A stretch of DNA of 13,746 nucleotides from contig JAJYPA010000187.1 in NCBI GenBank assembly GCA_021795795.1, positions 1 through 13,746 on the forward strand, in the 5' to 3' direction. Positions 5,213-13,565 of the stretch are shown here, piece after piece. Every line of letters starts with the position of its first letter. Within the stretch, counting starts at the first letter, position 1. Source of the DNA: Pseudomonadota bacterium (GTDB lineage Bacteria; Pseudomonadota; Gammaproteobacteria; Halothiobacillales; Halothiobacillaceae). The notes beneath the pieces are model-generated. The model made no database searches and had not been told where the DNA came from. It saw only the letters and a program-made list of their open reading frames with translations. The translations under genes and the position numbers were made by a program.

Positions 5213-7408
5213 CTATTTTACCCTGTCGGCAGTAAAGCGTTTGATTCTACCTATACTGCCGCGAATACCGTGTTGTCGATATAATGCTCGCAATTTTATC
5301 CAGTTTATTGGATCCATAGAACTGCTCATTAGAAATTTTATTTTTTTTAAAATTGACGTATTTTTTCGCGCAGATTGCATGCCGCCCATTTGTCTTGTTT
5401 GTTGGAGAAAAACTGCGTAAGCAGCTGCAATCCCTAATCCATCTGGATTGTGGCGTAAATAAGGTCTAATACTCCGAGCATGATCAGCCCAAGGATCGCC
5501 TCTACGGAGCATCCCATTCGCATTGACGTTGTACCAAAACAATGCCTCAGGAACTAGATCAAGCTTATAACCAGAGAGAACCGCATTTGCGAAAAGCTCC
5601 CAATCTTCATGCCCAACACCGTAGTCTTCAGTGTAGCCTCCTAGTTTGTAAAAAACACTCGCATTCCAAAAAGCATTTGCGTCTCCAAAAGCATTACGGA
5701 AAAGTCCAGGTCCAACGGCTCCACCTAGAGGTAGCCAAACAGTTTTTGGTTGCTCTGGAGGTTGCGAGCCAATGAATGGGGCTGACACACAGGTTAAGAT
5801 GTCCGCCCCGCTGTTTAGGCTGCATCTTACAAATGTTTCTATCTCGTGAGGCATAGCAATGTTATCATCGTCCATAAAAAGGAGGTATTCACCATGAGCA
5901 TGGTCTGCAGCGCAGTTGCGTGCAGCACCAAGATAACGATTGCTCTGACGAATTATTTGCCATCCTTTTTCTGAGAATTCTGCCGATATATTATCCAGAT
6001 ACTGAACTGTAGCATCTGATTTGCTGCCGTCATCAACTAAAACAACCTCTATATTTCTATATGTTTGTTTACGGATGCTATTGATTGCTCTTTCTAATAG
6101 AATTGGACGTTCATGATGAGTCATACATATACTCACTAATGGATTTTCTAATTTATTTTTATGAGCATTTTTATTATTTGATGATGCCATTATTTCGGCT
6201 ATATTTTTCATCCAGATTTTAATGGTTTCATTAAATTCTATAGAAGCTACTGCTGTATTTTGTGGGTTTTTTATATTTTTTTCTATTATGGTCGCAAGAG
6301 CATTTGGTATCGGTTCAAACAAGCAGTTTTGATGACTGTCAATATTAATAAGTTCAGGAATTCCACCTGTGTTGCTTGCACAGAACCTTATATTTCTCTG
6401 TAGGCACTCAAGGACAGTATACGGAGAATTTTCAATCAGGGATGGTATAATGCAGAGCATACTGGGGTCAGAAAGGAATTCTAGAGCCTCATCACTATTC
6501 TTGCTTGTTTGGATATTTATTGGTAATCCCCATCTTAATGAACGATTTTTTATATAATCTACAGAGTTAAACCCAGGCTTTGAAATTGATTTTCCGAGAA
6601 ATACTATTTCTTCAACGTCGGCTATTTTTCTAGGAAACAAAATATCCATTGAATCTGCGAAAAGTTTTAACCCTTTCCTCGTCTCAAGTCGCCCAAAGAA
6701 AACAATCTTTTTTATCTTTCCAGAACCATTGGTTGTGACTCTATTGGTTTTTTCAGAATGTCTAATAACATTTTGTATGATAATAGTTTTACTTGGCAGG
6801 CTCCATTTGTTATGAGTCATCCATTCAATCATATAGTTACTAGGACTTATTACCATGTCAGCCCGTGAAACTGATTCCCGTTCCATGTAATCTCGGTCAA
6901 TATCATCTAGGTTATCAGGTAGGTTTCTGTTACCTTCTATTGCCCATGATTCGGGGCTATGTACATTAATAATGAAGTATAAACCCTGATAAGCAAGGCC
7001 TTGCTGTTTGGCTAAAAGTGCATAATATGCCAATCCCATCCATTCAGGAAATATCACTATAGAATAATCGCTATAGTTGGCGCGTAACCAATGATCTACA
7101 TTCCAAGACAAGATCCTATAGTGTGGTGCATCTACTCTTGGCGAATATGGATTCTCAATAAGTGGAATAAAGTTAATATTTTTCATTCTATACTGGTTGA
7201 TCCAGTGTGCAATTGGCTGGTTTTCGCTATGATTGCCAAGTGTATATAGTATGGTAACAGAATAACCATACTCTACAAATTGTTCTGCCAAATAAGTAAA
7301 GGCAGTTCCTATTCCTCCGTTGTTAATTGGGCCGCGAATATCTGGTGTAACAATTAAAATTTGTTTGTTTATTCTTTTATTAATTAATTCTTTGCAATCG
7401 TGATACAT
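5213..7408 (-). CDS. Bifunctional glycosyltransferase (GT4 + GT2)
   Basis: The protein has 731 aa. Residues 15-400 form a GT4-type GT-B enzyme: GPINNGGIGTAFTYLAEQ (26-43) is the N-terminal glycine-rich loop, VFFGRLETRKGL (236-247) opens the second Rossmann fold, and SLIENSPYTVLEC contains the E326-x7-E334 nucleotide-sugar motif. Residues 424-650 form a GT2 GT-A enzyme with VDDGS (458-462), FMDDDN (511-516, the DXD metal site) and GHEDWEL (599-605, catalytic base). It would add two sugars in succession to a surface glycan; sugars and acceptor are unknown. The C-terminal ~45 residues are basic and may hold it to the membrane. The coding sequence is strikingly AT-rich (a sampled 60-nt line at 7321 is 28% GC against 65% at 3661 in the relaxase), indicating a foreign source. 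AGG lies upstream of ATG 7408. Confidence 0.88.
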   Translation of the reverse strand: MYHDCKELINKRINKQILIVTPDIRGPINNGGIGTAFTYLAEQFVEYGYSVTILYTLGNHSENQPIAHWINQYRMKNINFIPLIENPYSPRVDAPHYRILSWNVDHWLRANYSDYSIVIFPEWMGLAYYALLAKQQGLAYQGLYFIINVHSPESWAIEGNRNLPDNLDDIDRDYMERESVSRADMVISPSNYMIEWMTHNKWSLPSKTIIIQNVIRHSEKTNRVTTNGSGKIKKIVFFGRLETRKGLKLFADSMDILFPRKIADVEEIVFLGKSISKPGFNSVDYIKNRSLRWGLPINIQTSKNSDEALEFLSDPSMLCIIPSLIENSPYTVLECLQRNIRFCASNTGGIPELINIDSHQNCLFEPIPNALATIIEKNIKNPQNTAVASIEFNETIKIWMKNIAEIMASSNNKNAHKNKLENPLVSICMTHHERPILLERAINSIRKQTYRNIEVVLVDDGSKSDATVQYLDNISAEFSEKGWQIIRQSNRYLGAARNCAADHAHGEYLLFMDDDNIAMPHEIETFVRCSLNSGADILTCVSAPFIGSQPPEQPKTVWLPLGGAVGPGLFRNAFGDANAFWNASVFYKLGGYTEDYGVGHEDWELFANAVLSGYKLDLVPEALFWYNVNANGMLRRGDPWADHARSIRPYLRHNPDGLGIAAAYAVFLQQTRQMGGMQSARKNTSILKKIKFLMSSSMDPINWIKLRALYRQHGIRGSIGRIKRFTADRVK

Positions 7409-7517
7409 TTTATAACCTATTCTGTTGTGCAGCGACTGGAATAGAAGCTGGAACCCTCTGAGGGCAGATCGAAAAACCTGCTTTTCTGAAGAATGTTAGC
7501 CTCAAAAAATCAGGACA

Positions 7518-7655
7518 TTTCTCAAGATGCCAGATTGTTGTGCGATCAGGCAGACGCGCCGCATCCAGCAGGCCACCGAAACGTTGATAGCTGTGGCGAT
7601 CCAGAAGCTGGTATTCCATCTGTACATCCGAAAGATTATAAAGGCGTTTCAATCT
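7518..7655 (-). mobile_element. IS5-family transposase fragment
   Basis: The minus strand encodes RLKRLYNLSDVQMEYQLLD and then QRFGGLLDAARLPDRTTIW, the conserved N-terminal region of IS5-family (IS1106-like) transposases. The match stops after about 45 codons on both sides; no catalytic DDE residues or inverted repeats follow. It lies inside a long non-conserved open frame (7410-7988) that mixes this fragment with unrelated antisense sequence. It is debris of an old insertion between the two glycosyltransferase genes. Confidence 0.65.
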
Positions 7656-7669
7656 CTGGGGGTCGTACT

Positions 7670-7700
7670 CCCCGCTGCTCGCTGCGGGGTATTTTATTTG
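7670..7700 (+). terminator. Possible orphan terminator in the scar region
   Basis: CCCCGC (7670-7675) pairs with GCGGGG (7684-7689) around an 8-nt loop and is followed by TATTTTATTT. The shape fits a rho-independent terminator on the plus strand. No plus-strand gene ends just upstream, so it is probably carried-in debris. Confidence 0.3.
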
Positions 7701-7849
7701 AACGCGTCGACTACGAGTACGACTTCGGTTACTGCTGGCAACACGTGGTGCGCGTTGAAGCACATTTGAAGCCGGAACCTGACCTCGTATTCCGAGTCGG
7801 CGCTGATTGGGTAGTGCTGACTGACCGCGCAAGTGGAGGCGGAGATTGA
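7697..7849 (+). pseudogene. Fragment resembling pRiA4b ORF-3-like protein
   Basis: The plus strand reads FERVDYEYDFGYCWQHVVRV followed by EAHLKPEPDL. This matches the conserved core of pRiA4b ORF-3-like proteins (YDYEYDFGD.WEH..RVE), which accompany plasmids and transposons. There is no start or upstream half. The usual Asp after DFG is Tyr, and the frame ends soon at TGA 7847. A shifted frame then stays open to 7957 without recognisable homology. It is a decayed remnant with unknown flanks. Confidence 0.5.
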
Positions 7850-8037
7850 TCTGCGGATTCGTGTGTCGCGAGATATGCTTAACTCGGGCATCATCAAGTG
7901 CATGGTGGCCTTGATGTCTCTGTGTAAGAGCGATATCAAGGCATTCAAACCGTTCTGACTGGATCAGTTTTTCAAGGAGGCTTTGCATCTTTTTCCAAGG
8001 TCCTGGTGCTGTAACACGGGATACTTCTTCTTGAATA

Positions 8038-9096
8038 TCAAGGACGCATTCCTCGGAGCCGTCTGAAGAACCTCAATTTTCGCCATAACCAGGCAAAAGG
8101 ATATAGAGCTTTTAAGCCTTTATTGCTAAAGTCAACCAGATTATGCGCCCATGCGGGCGTTTTCTGGATCTGCTCGTGTAGCCATTCTAGGTGCTTATGA
8201 ATATCGTTGAAATGAGCGTTATGTTGATCTTCAAGTTTCTGCATCCGTAACAACATCACGTGCAATAGGCCCAGTCGGCTTGGATCGGTCTGAAGATACG
8301 AGCGTACCATAGCGTTGCGGTACAGTACTTGATAGGTCTGGTGCTTATCGAGGCCACTATGAACAGAATTAGCGTAAACGACATCTCCGGACTGGCGATG
8401 ATGATAGTAGCTCAACACTTCATTAATCGTGTCAATATCGCATGTTTCCATAATCCGCAGGCTGTAATCCCAATCCCCCAATACCGGTAGATTCGGGTTG
8501 AAATCACCAATAGCATTGATTATTTCGCGTCGGATCAGGAGGCAAATGGGCGGGATAGAATTAGCCCGTGCCATGTTCATGAAGTCAATCCGTTCTTCCC
8601 AATAAACCCACGGTTCACGAAACAACGTTTTTACTCTGTTACCTACAATCTCCTCGTGGATAACTTCGCAACGTGCGGCAACAGCCCCATAAACCGCATT
8701 CTCCGTCCTCTCGAGAAATTCGACGGTTTCTTTAAGGAAGTCCGGGTGCCAAGAATCGTCATCGTCGTGTACAACCACATAGTCGCTATCTGCCAGTGTT
8801 AAGGCTGCGTTCGAGGCTGCCTCCATGCCCAGGCTGCGTTCGTGATGACGTACGACCAAGCGGTCGCCAAACTGGGGTAGATATTGACGCACAAGGTTAT
8901 CTACCTCCTTTGCATCGCCGCCATCGTTCACAAGACACAAGCACCAGTTCGGGTAGCTCTGCGACAAGACACTGGCAAAGGCACGCGCTAATAACACCGG
9001 GCGGTTCTTGGTGCGCATGAGAATGGCTACACGGCCACCTTTAACTATCGGGCTCTTGTAGCTGTTCGGAAATACTCTGTTCATAATATTATCCAT
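8038..9096 (-). CDS. GT2 family glycosyltransferase
   Basis: The protein has 352 aa. Residues 20-215 show a GT-A fold: VAILMRTKNRPVLLARAFASVLSQSYPN is the family's opening helix and loop, followed by LVNDGG (55-60), VHDDDD (109-114, metal and nucleotide-sugar binding) and LGDWDYSLRI (206-215, catalytic Asp region). It probably transfers one sugar to a growing surface polysaccharide in the cytoplasm. The C-terminus (from about 320) is aromatic and Arg/Lys-rich, suggesting contact with the inner membrane. Its ATG overlaps the stop of the upstream FkbM/HAD gene by 8 bp, so the two are translationally coupled. A second ATG at 9084 (residue 5) is possible, and neither has a strong ribosome binding site. 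Confidence 0.87.
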   Translation of the reverse strand: MDNIMNRVFPNSYKSPIVKGGRVAILMRTKNRPVLLARAFASVLSQSYPNWCLCLVNDGGDAKEVDNLVRQYLPQFGDRLVVRHHERSLGMEAASNAALTLADSDYVVVHDDDDSWHPDFLKETVEFLERTENAVYGAVAARCEVIHEEIVGNRVKTLFREPWVYWEERIDFMNMARANSIPPICLLIRREIINAIGDFNPNLPVLGDWDYSLRIMETCDIDTINEVLSYYHHRQSGDVVYANSVHSGLDKHQTYQVLYRNAMVRSYLQTDPSRLGLLHVMLLRMQKLEDQHNAHFNDIHKHLEWLHEQIQKTPAWAHNLVDFSNKGLKALYPFAWLWRKLRFFRRLRGMRP

Positions 9097-12000
9097 TTAA
9101 GTTGAACTGTCTCAACACGCGCTCGCCCAGATAGCCCAGCCGCTCGTGAGCCATCCTTGACACCCAGGCGACATCTGGCGAACTAGGCTGCGACCACATC
9201 CGCAACTGACAGACCTTGGATTCGCATGGCGGAAAAACACGCTCTACGGTGGCCGAGTCGGTAGGTATAACCGGATCAAGAATCGGCGTGTGTATGACGT
9301 GATCGTAATCAGGACAATGGCCGATATGTCTTAACAGATCAATTTCCTCATCCAATGGCGACAAGAACAAGGCATCCATCGCCGCCAAACCTGCTGCAGG
9401 CGTCAGCTCATCGCGATTTACCGGTAGCTTCGGCTCTGCAGTGCGGAAAATCTGCTTGATAGCGTTGACCACGCCGGCCTGAAAGTGTGCTGTGTGCATG
9501 CGGTGTTGTTGTTCTTCTTCCGGAATGTTTTCCTGGAAGACTGGGTGCATCCGCTGGTCATCACCGCAGGCATAATACAGCGTGCTGCCATGGGCTGCGC
9601 TGTGGAGTTGCTCCAGAAAGGGAACGCCAAACCACACGGGGGCTTGCTTTTCTATAGCCAGAAAGTCCGTGGCAAAACAGGACTGCATGGAGCCTGCCGC
9701 GTAGCGATTTCCCCCTGCTGCGGGCCACAGCCCGTAATAAAATCCTTCAAGGGATGCTTTTGAATTGTCGGTCGAGAGCAGTTCCCGAAGGCTGCACTGC
9801 ATACTGCCATGCCAACCCATATCGACCATGGCACATCGTCCCGGATCATACAGCCCTTCTTGACGCAAATAAGCCCGGCAATCGGCAAGGCGCGGCGCTA
9901 ATGCATCGTAAATTTTTGCAGAAACACCTTGCAGCAGCGTACGCAGTTCCCCGGCCTGCTCCCAGTGCACAACCGTTTTGTTCAAGTCAGGACCGTAAAT
10001 GCCCATGGCTGTCTCGATTACGGCGGAGTCATTCGCGACACCACAGCGCTCAAGCGCTTGCTGCACCGTGATATTTTTAAACGATTCGGTCAGAAAATCG
10101 AGCAAAGTCGTGGAAATATATTCGTGAGAACTCGCCTGAATTCCGGCCGGGATGTTCAACGCTTGACGCGAGATATATAGATAATGCGTTTCGACATCCA
10201 GCTCTGCCGACAGTCCGGATGCATCCCATGCCTGCTTCATTAAATACCCATCACGGGCACAGAAATACAAGCGATTAATGTTGTGGATTTTTACTTGCGT
10301 CGCAAGCCATTGAACGAAAGCGCCGACAACAACCCCACCGAAAGCCTGCCCTAGGCGATTCCAACGCATAGCGAGATCGGCGGTAGTCTTCTCACTTTGC
10401 GCGCGCGCTCTCAGGGTCAGATAACGTCTCAGGCATGAGCCGACAACTGTTGCCGCATCAAGCTGTTGTGTCGTGCGGCGTGATGAGCAGGCCCGCAAAT
10501 AATGAGTCGTTTCGATACCGTAGTGCTTGGGCCGATCTACATCGGCGTGCTTGTCATCCCCGACATGGAGTACCTGATCACCGAGCTGTGCTTTGACATG
10601 TTTCCATATGCGCCCGCTGGCTTTGGTTGCATTCAGTTCATTGGAAACCATAACGCAAGTCCAACCAGTATAGCCATTCCCGTTCAAAACTTCTTCGAGG
10701 AATGAGCTCGGCAGGTACATGTCGGATACAAAAGCATAAGAAGTACCTTGCTTCTCAAGGCGCTTGGTCAACTCCAAAACATCAGGAACCGCACGCAATG
10801 ATGACCGTTCGACTGCGAGTTCAATCTGCATGACTAACGACCAGTCCTCAATATCGGGCAGCAACTGTGGAAGTTCGGCATAAATCTGCTCGAAGGTAAT
10901 GTCCTCTGCATTTGTCAATTTATATTGATGCTCACGCGCCCTACGCTCAGCCGTTTCTCGTGCCAATGCAAACCCCTTGGCCGTTTTCCCCAAAGATTGA
11001 ATCAGACAGTGCTCCACTTCGGCAAAGACATCCACTGGGCTGTCATGCTTCACACGCGTTAGTGCAGTATCAAAAATATCCAGGGTGACAACGTTCTTGT
11101 GGGTTCCGGCCGAGGCGACATGTTCTACAAAATCCGTATCTACTATCCAGCCCTCAAGCGGATCGTGATCAACAGGTCTCACATATTGGGAAAAGTCAGC
11201 GAAATTGAGCTTGGTATCAATAACCGCCATGTCGATAGCCGTTTCAAGCTGTGCTTTGTTGTCCTGCTCCGAGCTTGTATTTTTTTCTGTTTGAGACGAT
11301 AAGTCGATCTCATGAGAGGGCGGCTTGGCGGTGTTTGTATCTTCATCGGCATATGTAGACAAACCGAACCTACCAGAGCTTGCAAAAAGTAGATTAACAT
11401 CTGTTTTGGCCACTAATGTGTAACCGCGTAAAGACATAGAGTCTATCATCCGGGCGGATTCCCCGGGTGCGTAGTGTTCGGATGGCTCAAGTTGCACTAA
11501 TAAAGGTTTCCAGCGTGAAAAATCCAAGCTTTCTATTACGGATAAATCTTTACCTTCCAAGTCAATGGACAAATAGACGATTTGCTTACCGTCGCCAACA
11601 TGAAGTGCAAGGCATTCGTTCAAGCGCATGGCCGGAACGCGTACCATTTTCCCGTGTCCCATGACACCGTCATGCCATGTCGCAACAAATTCGGAGGAAA
11701 GTGAAGACAGCTCGTGAGACGGTGCGACACATAGTTCTACCTGTTTTTCATCACCATCTATAATCGCGGCATGGATCACCTGATCATTCGGCCGCGCTCT
11801 GACTAGTTCTTCGATCAATGCAGGATTAGCTTCTACTAGGATTGATCGCAAGCCCAATCTTTGGGAAAGAAGGTAGCTGTTGTTCCCAGCAAATGCATGG
11901 TTGGCACCAACCTCCACTACGACACAGGCATTGAGATCAGGCAAGAGTCTATTGCTTATGGCGGCTTCCAACAATGAAAGCACTATCAGATCTTCCCCGC

Positions 12001-12097
12001 ACTGGGAATATTGTTCCGGCAGGATGGACGGAATTGTCGCCGAACGAATATCGGCATTCATTGTGCTGTTGTAAACAAACGGATTAGGGTAATTCAT
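9089..12097 (-). CDS. FkbM-type methyltransferase fused to HAD-like hydrolase (COG5610-type)
   Basis: The protein has 1002 aa. Residues 30-240 are an FkbM-like SAM methyltransferase: VVVEVGANHAFAGNN (59-73) is the SAM loop, ILVEANP (86-92) its acidic strand end, and YLSIDLEGKDLSVIESLDF (175-193) the family signature. A low-complexity Thr/Ser/Glu linker (250-290) follows. Residues 335-530 carry HAD motifs: TLDIFDTALTR (338-348), FVSDMYLP (456-463), K499 and HVGDDKHADVD (511-521). Residues 609-790 contain RLYFCARDGYLMKQAW and VDMGWHGSMQCSL, typical of the second half of COG5610 proteins from polysaccharide clusters. A combined methyl-transfer and phosphatase-like step on a surface glycan or its precursor is likely; the substrate is unknown. 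Base composition is near 50% GC, unlike the AT-rich GT4-GT2 gene. The start has only a weak AGAGA upstream, and the Met at residue 13 is an alternative. Confidence 0.82.
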   Translation of the reverse strand: MNYPNPFVYNSTMNADIRSATIPSILPEQYSQCGEDLIVLSLLEAAISNRLLPDLNACVVVEVGANHAFAGNNSYLLSQRLGLRSILVEANPALIEELVRARPNDQVIHAAIIDGDEKQVELCVAPSHELSSLSSEFVATWHDGVMGHGKMVRVPAMRLNECLALHVGDGKQIVYLSIDLEGKDLSVIESLDFSRWKPLLVQLEPSEHYAPGESARMIDSMSLRGYTLVAKTDVNLLFASSGRFGLSTYADEDTNTAKPPSHEIDLSSQTEKNTSSEQDNKAQLETAIDMAVIDTKLNFADFSQYVRPVDHDPLEGWIVDTDFVEHVASAGTHKNVVTLDIFDTALTRVKHDSPVDVFAEVEHCLIQSLGKTAKGFALARETAERRAREHQYKLTNAEDITFEQIYAELPQLLPDIEDWSLVMQIELAVERSSLRAVPDVLELTKRLEKQGTSYAFVSDMYLPSSFLEEVLNGNGYTGWTCVMVSNELNATKASGRIWKHVKAQLGDQVLHVGDDKHADVDRPKHYGIETTHYLRACSSRRTTQQLDAATVVGSCLRRYLTLRARAQSEKTTADLAMRWNRLGQAFGGVVVGAFVQWLATQVKIHNINRLYFCARDGYLMKQAWDASGLSAELDVETHYLYISRQALNIPAGIQASSHEYISTTLLDFLTESFKNITVQQALERCGVANDSAVIETAMGIYGPDLNKTVVHWEQAGELRTLLQGVSAKIYDALAPRLADCRAYLRQEGLYDPGRCAMVDMGWHGSMQCSLRELLSTDNSKASLEGFYYGLWPAAGGNRYAAGSMQSCFATDFLAIEKQAPVWFGVPFLEQLHSAAHGSTLYYACGDDQRMHPVFQENIPEEEQQHRMHTAHFQAGVVNAIKQIFRTAEPKLPVNRDELTPAAGLAAMDALFLSPLDEEIDLLRHIGHCPDYDHVIHTPILDPVIPTDSATVERVFPPCESKVCQLRMWSQPSSPDVAWVSRMAHERLGYLGERVLRQFNLNG

Positions 12098-12172
12098 CAG
12101 GATCTCTTTTTAGGTTCTTCTTCAAATTGTATGGGTCGTTCAAAAGCAGGTTATGGATGATTCCTCACTCAG

Positions 12173-12201
12173 ACGAGACAGAATGCGCCATTCTGTCTCG
12201 T
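12173..12201. repeat. Perfect 13-bp-arm palindrome
   Basis: ACGAGACAGAATG and CATTCTGTCTCGT are exact complements around CGC. It lies between the glycan block and the right-hand small genes, the only notable structure in 12098-12307. It could end transcription of the minus-strand small genes 107 bp upstream, although no T-run follows on either strand. It could also be a recombination or protein-binding site at the block edge. Confidence 0.6.
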
Positions 12202-12307
12202 GGATAGGGCTGGCCAAGTCTGTAGTTCGTTGATCAGGCTAGTTCCGGCTCCTGCATGAATTGGGCTGTTATGAGACAAAAAGCAGAGGCCACTCATTTT
12301 TGCCGGC

Positions 12308-12547
12308 TCAGGACAGCTCCAGGCGGCGCTCGATACGCTCAAGCCGTTGGTTGAATCCATCCGATGTGAGCTGCTGCTGAGCATCAGCGGCGGCCAACGT
12401 CCCTAAATGCTGGATGATATTGGCTTGCCCTGATTCCAGATTACCGACGCGACGGGTTAGGTCGTCCAGTTTGCGTTCGACGCGATCCAGTATGGACTGA
12501 AAGCGTTTCAAGTGTTCCAGCATGAGGTTTTCGATTTCTTCTGCCAT
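12308..12547 (-). CDS. Small coiled-coil protein (hypothetical)
   Basis: The gene encodes 79 aa from ATG 12547, with GGGAG 7 nt before it. MAEEIENLMLEHLKRFQSIL leads into heptad-like RVERKLDDLTRRVGNLESGQ and ends RLERIERRLELS. It has no catalytic motif. It would form a helical bundle or coiled-coil oligomer, perhaps an adaptor. Its start and end match the broken gene just upstream (ENL.LEHL and RIERRLE.S), so the two are duplicated copies. Similar small proteins are known from plasmids and accessory regions without a defined role. Confidence 0.7.
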   Translation of the reverse strand: MAEEIENLMLEHLKRFQSILDRVERKLDDLTRRVGNLESGQANIIQHLGTLAAADAQQQLTSDGFNQRLERIERRLELS

Positions 12548-12580
12548 GGTTTGTCTCCCTGATTTGAGGGCCGAGTATGC

Positions 12581-12838
12581 TCAGGACCGTTCCAAACGGC
12601 GCTCGATGCGGTCTATGCGCGTAACGATCTCGTCAATACGGTTTTGCTGGCGATAGGTATCCTCTTAGGCACCGACGATATCCAACCGCAATCCGACAAT
12701 TTGTTCCTCGATCCGCTCCAAACGATGCTTAACATCATTCATCTCTGCCCGCGTCTCGCTACGAAATGCGGTAATATCATTGCGTATTGCTCGCAAGTGT
12801 TCCAGAACAAGATTTTCTGTGTTGTTTTCCGTAGTCAT
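12581..12838 (-). pseudogene. Coiled-coil paralogue interrupted by an in-frame TAA
   Basis: From ATG 12838 the frame reads MTTENNTENLVLEHLRAIRN and continues to VGLRLDIVGA, where TAA (12665-12667) stops it after 57 residues. The same frame then continues EDTYRQQNRIDEIVTRIDRI and ERRLERS to TGA at 12581. The full 85-codon frame matches the length and ending of the intact neighbour (12308-12547), so the TAA is most simply a nonsense mutation. A 57-aa protein could still be made; GAGAGG lies upstream of the ATG. It sits 33 bp before the intact copy and 48 bp after the regulator gene. Confidence 0.68.
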
Positions 12839-12886
12839 GTGCAGACCTCTCTCACATATGGCTTCGAGAATAGATGGATTTTGGCT

Positions 12887-13309
12887 TTATTGCGACCAGA
12901 ACTTCCACCACGGCGCATGTGGCGCTTGGCTGGGTGGGTTGGCATGTGTCAGTAGAACGGTTAATCGCTCCATTTGGCCCTGTAGCCAGGCTTCGCGCTG
13001 TTTGGCTTCTTCTAACGCTGTCTCAAGCCGCCTGACGGACTCCCTGAGCAGGGCGTTTTCGGTTGTTTTACCGGGGTGTACGGTGTCATTTTCATCTGTT
13101 ACACAATGTTCATCATGCTGTTCATGTGAATGTCCTGTTATGTCCAGAGTTATTGGGCCGAAAACGCGCATAAGCTCCGAAGTGTCTATCATCGGATTCC
13201 CTTGATGGTCTGAAGAGATGCTGATTTTTCCTTCATCACGATAACGATATATGGTCGTTCTACTGCGCCTGGTGAGGCGTGCCGCTTCGGAGATGCTGAC
13301 GAGTGTCAC
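12887..13309 (-). CDS. Helix-turn-helix plasmid replication-type DNA-binding protein
   Basis: The gene encodes 140 aa from GTG 13309, chosen because AGAGGA stands 6 nt before it; an in-frame GTG at 13342 would add 11 residues without a site. The N-terminus VSISEAARLTRRSRTTIYRY with GKISISSDHQGN and MIDTSELMRVFG (residues 4-50) is the MerR/HTH_17 domain found in plasmid replication DNA-binding proteins that accompany rep genes. A coiled coil, ENALLRESVRRLETALEEAK, occupies about 84-115. The end PHAPWWKFWSQ is Trp-rich, as in that family. It probably binds a palindrome in its own promoter and influences replication or copy control. It leads the minus-strand small-gene set. Confidence 0.75.
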   Translation of the reverse strand: MTLVSISEAARLTRRSRTTIYRYRDEGKISISSDHQGNPMIDTSELMRVFGPITLDITGHSHEQHDEHCVTDENDTVHPGKTTENALLRESVRRLETALEEAKQREAWLQGQMERLTVLLTHANPPSQAPHAPWWKFWSQ

Positions 13310-13330
13310 AGGATGTCCTCTGTTATGTAA

Positions 13331-13350
13331 TACATTGTTCACACGATGTA
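13331..13350. promoter_or_regulatory. Imperfect palindrome upstream of the helix-turn-helix gene
   Basis: TACATTGT and ACGATGTA flank TCAC, with seven of eight arm positions complementary. Next to it on the minus strand is TATAGT, a possible -10. Its position between promoter and GTG start fits an autoregulatory operator. I see no good -35. Confidence 0.42.
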
Positions 13351-13565
13351 CTATAACCTGTTTCGCAATGCAAGAAGATGGTTATCGGCTTTTTGTCGGG
13401 CTGATAGCGACTACTTCGGGTAGAAATTCGAAAAATCATCGTGCCGCGCGTAACGGATTTTATGTGAAGTCTTTATCCGGTACATTCGATGCGGGCTTGC
13501 AGAAATTATCAGTAATGCAGAGTATAGTGACTTTTCTGAATGGTCGTTACGAGGATTACCAAAAA

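Noticed and set aside
7410..7988. 192-codon minus-strand frame as one gene
   Set aside because: It joins an IS5 fragment to the antisense of a pRiA4b-like fragment and has no coherent homology; it is treated as a scar.
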